From an uncultured delta proteobacterium (GTDB lineage Bacteria; RBG-13-61-14; DRUE01): a stretch of 9,742 bases of DNA. Location: the NCBI GenBank assembly GCA_903897985.1, contig CAIUDS010000281.1, positions 1 to 9,742 of the forward strand, in the 5' to 3' direction. Under the pieces are notes generated by a model that ran no database searches, had not been told where the DNA came from, and was given only the letters and a program-made list of their open reading frames with translations. Made by a program: the position numbers and the translations under genes. Below are positions 5,921 through 9,742 of the stretch, in pieces. How positions within the stretch are numbered: the first letter of the stretch is position 1; each line of letters opens with the position of its first letter.

Positions 5921-6121
5921 ATGGCAAAGAAACCGGCGAAAAATCTTAAGATCACTTTGAAACGGAGCGTTATTTCCACGCTCCCGGACCAGCGGGCAAC
6001 CGTCAAGGCCCTGGGACTGCGCAAGCGCCATCAAACCGTGGTGCGGCCGAATATCCCGGCCGTCCGGGGCATGGTCAAGAAAGTCATCCACCTCTTGGAA
6101 GTGGAGGAATCGAATGAGTAA
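5921..6121 (+). CDS. rpmD: 50S ribosomal protein uL30 (L30)
   Basis: uL30 is a small single-domain protein of the 50S subunit. From ATG 5921 the product has 66 residues, close to the usual 60. The diagnostic pieces are LKITLKRSVIS, then QRATVKALGLRKRHQTVVRP and IPAVRGMVKKVIHLLEVEE. An in-frame GTG at 5906 would add five residues, but it precedes the Shine-Dalgarno GAGGGAG (5908-5914), so the ATG is chosen. The 3' end overlaps rplO by 8 nt in the +1 frame. Many bacteria lack uL30, so its presence here is a weak lineage marker. Confidence 0.97.
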   Translation: MAKKPAKNLKITLKRSVISTLPDQRATVKALGLRKRHQTVVRPNIPAVRGMVKKVIHLLEVEESNE

Positions 6122-6560
6122 CCTCAATGAAATCGGACCCCCGGCCGGCTCCCGGCACAAGCCTAAGCGCATCGGCCGGGGCATCGGCAGCGGCCACGGC
6201 AAGACCTCCTGCCGGGGATCCAAGGGCCAGAACTCCCGGTCCGGAAGGGACAAGCGCACCGTGGCTTTTGAAGGCGGGCAGATGCCCCTGATCCGGAGGC
6301 TACCCAAGCGCGGCTTCCACAATCCCTTCCGGATCGCCTACACCGTGGTCAATCTCTCCGATTTGAACCGCTTTGACCAGGGCGCCGTGGTCTCCGCGGA
6401 AGAACTCCGTTCCGCGGGGCTGCTCAAAAAAAATCTGCCCGTCAAAATTCTGGGCGACGGCGAGCTCTCAAGGGCGCTCACCGTGCGCGCGCAAAAGTTC
6501 AGCGAACCGGCCAAGGCCAAGATTGAAAAGGCGGGCGGGAAAGCCGAGGTAATCAAGTAG
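6114..6560 (+). CDS. rplO: 50S ribosomal protein uL15 (L15)
   Basis: uL15 is a late-assembling 50S protein with a long extended N-terminal arm that runs into the rRNA core. The 148-residue protein shows that Gly/Arg/Lys-rich arm (RIGRGIGSGHGKTSCRGSKG and onward), the FEGGQMPLIRRLPKRGFHNP stretch, and a globular C-terminal domain with LPVKILGDGELSRALTVRAQKFSEPAKAKIEKAGG in pieces typical of the family. The ATG lies inside rpmD (8-nt overlap); GGAGG at 6103-6107 inside rpmD is its Shine-Dalgarno, so the pair is probably coupled. The TAG stop is one base before the ATG of secY. Confidence 0.98.
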   Translation: MSNLNEIGPPAGSRHKPKRIGRGIGSGHGKTSCRGSKGQNSRSGRDKRTVAFEGGQMPLIRRLPKRGFHNPFRIAYTVVNLSDLNRFDQGAVVSAEELRSAGLLKKNLPVKILGDGELSRALTVRAQKFSEPAKAKIEKAGGKAEVIK

Positions 6561-6561
6561 C

Positions 6562-7878
6562 ATGGCCGGGATTTCCAATATCCATAAGATTCCGGAACTG
6601 AGGCGCCGGCTGCTCTTCACCCTCTTCATGCTCACGGTCTACCGGCTCTGCGCCCATGTGACCGTGCCCGGGGTGGACGCCGGCCATTTGGCGACCTATT
6701 TGAGCGAGCAGGCCGGGACCGTGTTCGGACTGCTCAACACCTTCACCGGAGGGGCCTTCTTCCGAATGAGCATCATCGGACTCGGCATCATGCCCTACAT
6801 CACCGCCTCCATCATCCTCCAACTCCTCGGCGTGGTCATCCCCTATCTGGAACAGCTCCAGAAAGAAGGCGACCTCGGCCGCAAGAAAATCAACCAGTAC
6901 ACCCGCTATCTCACGGTCGGCTTGAGCGCAGCCCAGGCCATCGGGGTCAGCGTCTGGCTCACCCGCATGAGGGTGGGGAACGCCCCGGTGGTTCCCGAAC
7001 CCGGAACCCTGTTCATCGTTACCACCATGTTCACCCTTGCCGCCGGGACCATTTTCCTCATGTGGCAGGGCGAACTCATCACCGAGCGCGGCATCGGAAA
7101 CGGCATCTCCCTCATCATCTTCTTCGGAATTGTGGACAACATTCCCAACAACCTGGCGTCCACCTTGACCCTCTGGAGAACCGGCCAGCTTTCCTTTTTC
7201 TCCATCCTCGGCCTGATCATCCTCATGGTGCTCGTGATCGCCGGGATCATTTTCATGGAGCGGGCCAGCCGCAGGATCTCCGTCCAGTATCCCAGCCGGA
7301 CCGTGGGCCGGAAAATGTTCAAGGGCGTGAAAACTCATCTCCCCCTTCGGATCAACACCAGCGGAGTTATCCCGCCCATCTTCGCCTCCAGCCTGCTCAG
7401 TTTCCCGCTCACCTTCAGCCAGTTCTTCCCGGTGGAAAGCCCGTTCTTTGACTGGCTCAAGTCCGCGCTCTCCCCGCTCAGCTGGCAATACGCCACCATG
7501 TACGGCATCATGATCGTCTTCTTCACCTTCTTTTACACCGCGGTGGTCTTCAATCCCATTGATGTGGCCGAGAACCTGAGACGCCACGGCGGATATATTC
7601 CCGGGGTCCGGCCCGGACAAACCACCGCGGATTACATTGACCGGGTTCTCACCCGGCTCACCTCCGTGGGTGCCATCTATCTGGTCGTGATCTGCATTTT
7701 GCCTTCGCTCTTCATCAACGCCGCGGGCGTCACCTTCTACTTTGGAGGCACCAGCCTTTTAATCGTGGTGGGAGTGGCAATGGACACGGCGCAACAAATC
7801 GAGGCGCATCTCCTGGCCCGCAGCTATGAGGGATTCCTGGGACCCAAAGGCGCAAAGATGAAGGGAAGGAGGAGGTAA
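6562..7878 (+). CDS. secY: protein translocase channel subunit SecY
   Basis: SecY is the membrane channel of the Sec translocon; with SecE and SecG it passes unfolded proteins across or into the inner membrane, driven by SecA or the ribosome. The 438-residue protein has ten likely membrane segments, near residues 17-36, 69-92, 116-134, 150-168, 179-198, 211-232, 268-288, 309-329, 365-388 and 393-408. The plug region (about 53-68) precedes GIMPYITASIILQLL. Other family marks are ITERGIGNGIS (173-183), TSGVIPPIFASSLL, and the cytoplasmic loop NPIDVAENLRRHGGYIPGVR at 331-350, whose Arg350 matches E. coli Arg357, needed for SecA-driven export. The C-terminus is short and basic. The Shine-Dalgarno is weak (GAGGT, 6546-6550, 11-nt spacer), suggesting dependence on rplO translation. 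Confidence 0.98.
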   Translation: MAGISNIHKIPELRRRLLFTLFMLTVYRLCAHVTVPGVDAGHLATYLSEQAGTVFGLLNTFTGGAFFRMSIIGLGIMPYITASIILQLLGVVIPYLEQLQKEGDLGRKKINQYTRYLTVGLSAAQAIGVSVWLTRMRVGNAPVVPEPGTLFIVTTMFTLAAGTIFLMWQGELITERGIGNGISLIIFFGIVDNIPNNLASTLTLWRTGQLSFFSILGLIILMVLVIAGIIFMERASRRISVQYPSRTVGRKMFKGVKTHLPLRINTSGVIPPIFASSLLSFPLTFSQFFPVESPFFDWLKSALSPLSWQYATMYGIMIVFFTFFYTAVVFNPIDVAENLRRHGGYIPGVRPGQTTADYIDRVLTRLTSVGAIYLVVICILPSLFINAAGVTFYFGGTSLLIVVGVAMDTAQQIEAHLLARSYEGFLGPKGAKMKGRRR

Positions 7879-7879
7879 A

Positions 7880-8527
7880 ATGAGAATGATTCTGCTGGGG
7901 CCGCCCGGAAGCGGGAAAGGAACCCAGGCCCAAAAATTGATCGAGCATTTCAAAATTCCCCAGGTTTCAACCGGGGATCTGTTCCGCGCCGCGGTCAAGA
8001 ACCAGACCGCCTTGGGCAAGAAGGCCAAGGAATACATGGACAAGGGCGCCCTGGTCCCGGACGAGGTCGTGATCGGCATGGTCGAGGAAAGGATGAAACA
8101 GCCGGACACGAAAAAGGGGTTCATCCTGGACGGGTTTCCCCGCACCATCCCCCAGGCCCAGTCTCTCGATAAAATGCTGGACCAGCTCAAGATGAAAGTG
8201 GACGCGGTGGTGGAGGTTGAGGTCCCGGACGCGGAAGTGGTCCGCCGGATTTCCGGCCGCAGGACCTGCCAGAACTGCTCGGCCATGTATCATGTCGAGT
8301 TCAACAAGCCCAAGGTCGCCGGAAAATGCGACAAGTGCGGCGGCGAGCTGTACCAGCGCGACGATGACCAGGAAGATGTGATCAAGTCGCGGCTCAAGGT
8401 ATATCACGACCAGACCGCGCCGCTGGTGGAATACTACGGCAAGAAGGGCCTGGTCAAGAACGTGGCAGGGCAGGGCTCCATTGACGAAATCTTTCACAAG
8501 ATCAAGCAGGCGCTGGGAGCGGCCTGA
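7880..8527 (+). CDS. adk: adenylate kinase, zinc-binding LID type
   Basis: Adenylate kinase converts ATP plus AMP to two ADP in the cytoplasm. The 215-residue protein is the long form. The Walker A P-loop GPPGSGKGT is at residues 7-15; the AMP-binding STGDLFR is at 30-36 and DGFPRT at 84-89. The LID (about 122-160) carries Cys130, Cys133, Cys150 and Cys153, a structural zinc site common in Gram-positive and many other bacteria but absent from the E. coli enzyme. Arg127 in SGRRTC and the RDDD motif (160-163) are also kept. GGAGGAGG at 7868-7875, within the end of secY, serves the ATG, which is 1 nt after the secY stop. Its TGA stop overlaps the map start by 1 nt. Confidence 0.98.
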   Translation: MRMILLGPPGSGKGTQAQKLIEHFKIPQVSTGDLFRAAVKNQTALGKKAKEYMDKGALVPDEVVIGMVEERMKQPDTKKGFILDGFPRTIPQAQSLDKMLDQLKMKVDAVVEVEVPDAEVVRRISGRRTCQNCSAMYHVEFNKPKVAGKCDKCGGELYQRDDDQEDVIKSRLKVYHDQTAPLVEYYGKKGLVKNVAGQGSIDEIFHKIKQALGAA

Positions 8528-9279
8528 TGGTTGTGCTCCGGACTCGGGATGAGATCGAAAAGATGAAAAGACCGAACCAGGTGGTGGCGAATATCCTGAA
8601 CGAACTGGTCGGGCTCTGCCGGCCCGGGGTCAGCACCTTCGAGCTGGAGGAAAAGAGCCGCGAACTGGTGGAGAAATACAAGGTGAAAAGCGCGTTTTAT
8701 CAATACCGGGGATACCCCGACTTCCTGTGCGCCTCCCTCAACGAGGAAGTCGTGCACGGGATTCCCTCCAAGCAAAAAGTGCTCCGCGAGGGCGACATCA
8801 TCAGCCTGGACTTCGGCGTGATTGACAACGGCTTTTACGGGGACGCCGCGCTCACCGCGCCGGTGGGAAAAATTTCCGACGCGCTCAAGAAACTGCTCGC
8901 GGTCGGCAGCGAGGCTCTGCGCCGCGCCATCGAGCAATGCCGGCCGGGAAATCACCTGAGCGACATCGCCCGGGCCGTCCAGACCTGGGCCGAGGACAAC
9001 GGGTTTTCGGTGGTGCGCGATTTTGTCGGGCACGGCATCGGCCGCAATCTCCACGAGGATCCGCAGGTGCCCAATTTCGGCATCCCCAAGCCCAATGTCC
9101 GGCTCCGGGAAGGGATGGTCCTGGCCCTGGAGCCGATGCTGAATATGGGGACGTGGCGGGTGAAAATCCTGGATGACGGCTGGACCGTGGTGACGGAGGA
9201 CGGCCAACCGAGCGCGCATTTCGAACACACCGTGGCCGTGACCGGAAACGGGCCGCTGGTGTTAAGCCGGGCGAATTGA
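8527..9279 (+). CDS. map: type I methionine aminopeptidase
   Basis: Methionine aminopeptidase removes the starting methionine from new proteins once the formyl group is gone, when the second residue is small. The 250-residue protein has the pita-bread fold residues: His77 in NEEVVHGIP, metal ligands Asp95 (SLDFGV), Asp106 (FYGDAAL), His169 (FVGHGIGRNLHE), Glu202 (LALEPM) and Glu233 (AHFEHTVAVT). All ligands are present, so it should be active. The N-terminus reads EKMKRPNQVVANIL, where many homologues have a Met-x-x-Ala-Gly pattern; this is a small local difference. No N-terminal SH3-binding or zinc domain is present. It starts at the ATG of a TGATG overlap with adk, with GGGAG at 8515-8519. 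Confidence 0.98.
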   Translation: MVVLRTRDEIEKMKRPNQVVANILNELVGLCRPGVSTFELEEKSRELVEKYKVKSAFYQYRGYPDFLCASLNEEVVHGIPSKQKVLREGDIISLDFGVIDNGFYGDAALTAPVGKISDALKKLLAVGSEALRRAIEQCRPGNHLSDIARAVQTWAEDNGFSVVRDFVGHGIGRNLHEDPQVPNFGIPKPNVRLREGMVLALEPMLNMGTWRVKILDDGWTVVTEDGQPSAHFEHTVAVTGNGPLVLSRAN

Positions 9280-9281
9280 AC

Positions 9282-9524
<243 letters not shown>

Positions 9525-9535
9525 GGGGAAGCAAG

Positions 9536-9649
9536 ATGAAAGTGGCCGCTTCGGTGAAAAAAAGATGTCGGAAGTGCAAAGTGATCCGCCGCCACGGCGT
9601 GGTGCGGGTGATTTGCGAAAACCCTCGACACAAACAGCGTCAGGGATAG
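9536..9649 (+). CDS. rpmJ: 50S ribosomal protein bL36 (L36), zinc-binding form
   Basis: bL36 is the smallest 50S protein and binds 23S rRNA through a zinc-ribbon fold. The 37-residue product is exactly the usual length: MKVAASVKKRCRKCKVIRRH at the start, then GVVRVICENPRHKQRQG. Zinc ligands are Cys11, Cys14, Cys27 and His32, so this is the zinc-binding version and not the cysteine-free paralogue. The start is supported by AGGGGGAA at 9523-9530, which overlaps the infA stop and lies 5 nt upstream. Position between infA and rpsM is typical of the alpha-operon start in many phyla. It is too short for ordinary ORF length cut-offs but is certain from its sequence. Confidence 0.97.
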   Translation: MKVAASVKKRCRKCKVIRRHGVVRVICENPRHKQRQG

Positions 9650-9659
9650 GAGGATACGA

Positions 9660-9742
9660 ATGACCAGAATCGCAGGCGTGGACCTTCCCAATAAACCGGT
9701 CTGGGTGGCGCTCACCTATATTTATGGGATCGGGAAATCCAC
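9660..9742 (+). CDS. rpsM: 30S ribosomal protein uS13 (S13), 5' part
   Basis: uS13 is a 30S head protein that contacts uL5 and uS19 and touches P-site tRNA. Only the first 27 codons are in the window; the gene runs off the end. The start MTRIAGVDLP and the later ALTYIYGIGKS identify it. AGGAGG at 9648-9653 gives a strong Shine-Dalgarno with a 6-nt spacer, overlapping the rpmJ stop. Between these conserved blocks the sequence reads NKPVWV, one residue shorter than the common arrangement (such as DHKHAVI in E. coli) and with an unusual tryptophan. rpsK, rpsD, rpoA and rplQ are expected beyond the window from common gene order (inference). Confidence 0.95.
   Translation, partial: MTRIAGVDLPNKPVWVALTYIYGIGKS

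Noticed and set aside
6553..7620. Open frame of about 355 codons on the minus strand across secY, rich in Glu, Gly, Asp and His
   Set aside because: The acidic, His-rich composition is what the reverse complement of a membrane-protein gene in this codon usage gives; secY itself is intact and certain.
7860..7890. Promoter or terminator between secY and adk, where the operon changes from ribosomal to enzyme genes
   Set aside because: Only 1 nt separates the genes and the bases form a Shine-Dalgarno; there is no -10/-35 pair or hairpin with a T-run.

Overview
This window is a 9.7 kb stretch of a bacterial ribosomal-protein superoperon. It runs from the 3' part of the S10 operon through the whole spc operon and into the start of the alpha operon. 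Every supported gene is on the + strand. The order is rplB (3' part), rpsS, rplV, rpsC, rplP, rpmC, rpsQ, then rplN, rplX, rplE, rpsN, rpsH, rplF, rplR, rpsE, rpmD, rplO, secY, then adk, map, infA, rpmJ and rpsM (5' part). That is 23 genes, 21 of them complete. All were recognised by reading the translated proteins against remembered family sequences; no search was run.

The organism is a bacterium with moderately high GC (by eye about 60 percent, not counted) and strong Shine-Dalgarno use. The adk-map-infA-rpmJ block between secY and rpsM is the layout of Firmicutes and many other phyla; in E. coli adk, map and infA lie elsewhere. uS14 is the short zinc-binding type, uL24 and bL36 keep their zinc cysteines, and adenylate kinase has the four-cysteine zinc LID. 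I cannot assign a phylum from this alone. The divergent uS13 N-terminus and several SecY and uL16 substitutions hint at an uncultured or poorly sampled lineage, but that is inference.

Layout: 1-2595 is the S10-operon part (50S proteins uL2, uL22, uL16, uL29; 30S proteins uS19, uS3, uS17). 2582-7878 is the spc part (uL14, uL24, uL5, uS14, uS8, uL6, uL18, uS5, uL30, uL15 and the translocon channel SecY). 7880-9279 holds adenylate kinase and methionine aminopeptidase. 9282-9742 holds IF1, bL36 and the start of uS13. The genes supply parts of both ribosomal subunits, an initiation factor, the membrane exit channel for secreted proteins, and the enzyme that removes the starting methionine from new chains, so their products all serve making and early handling of proteins.

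Packing is very tight. The largest gap is 31 nt (rpsC to rplP); many genes overlap or have a stop codon lying inside the next gene's Shine-Dalgarno. I see no internal promoter, terminator, mobile element, RNA gene, CRISPR array or inserted foreign gene. I found no new biological system here; the findings are modest oddities of gene starts, overlaps and protein ends.
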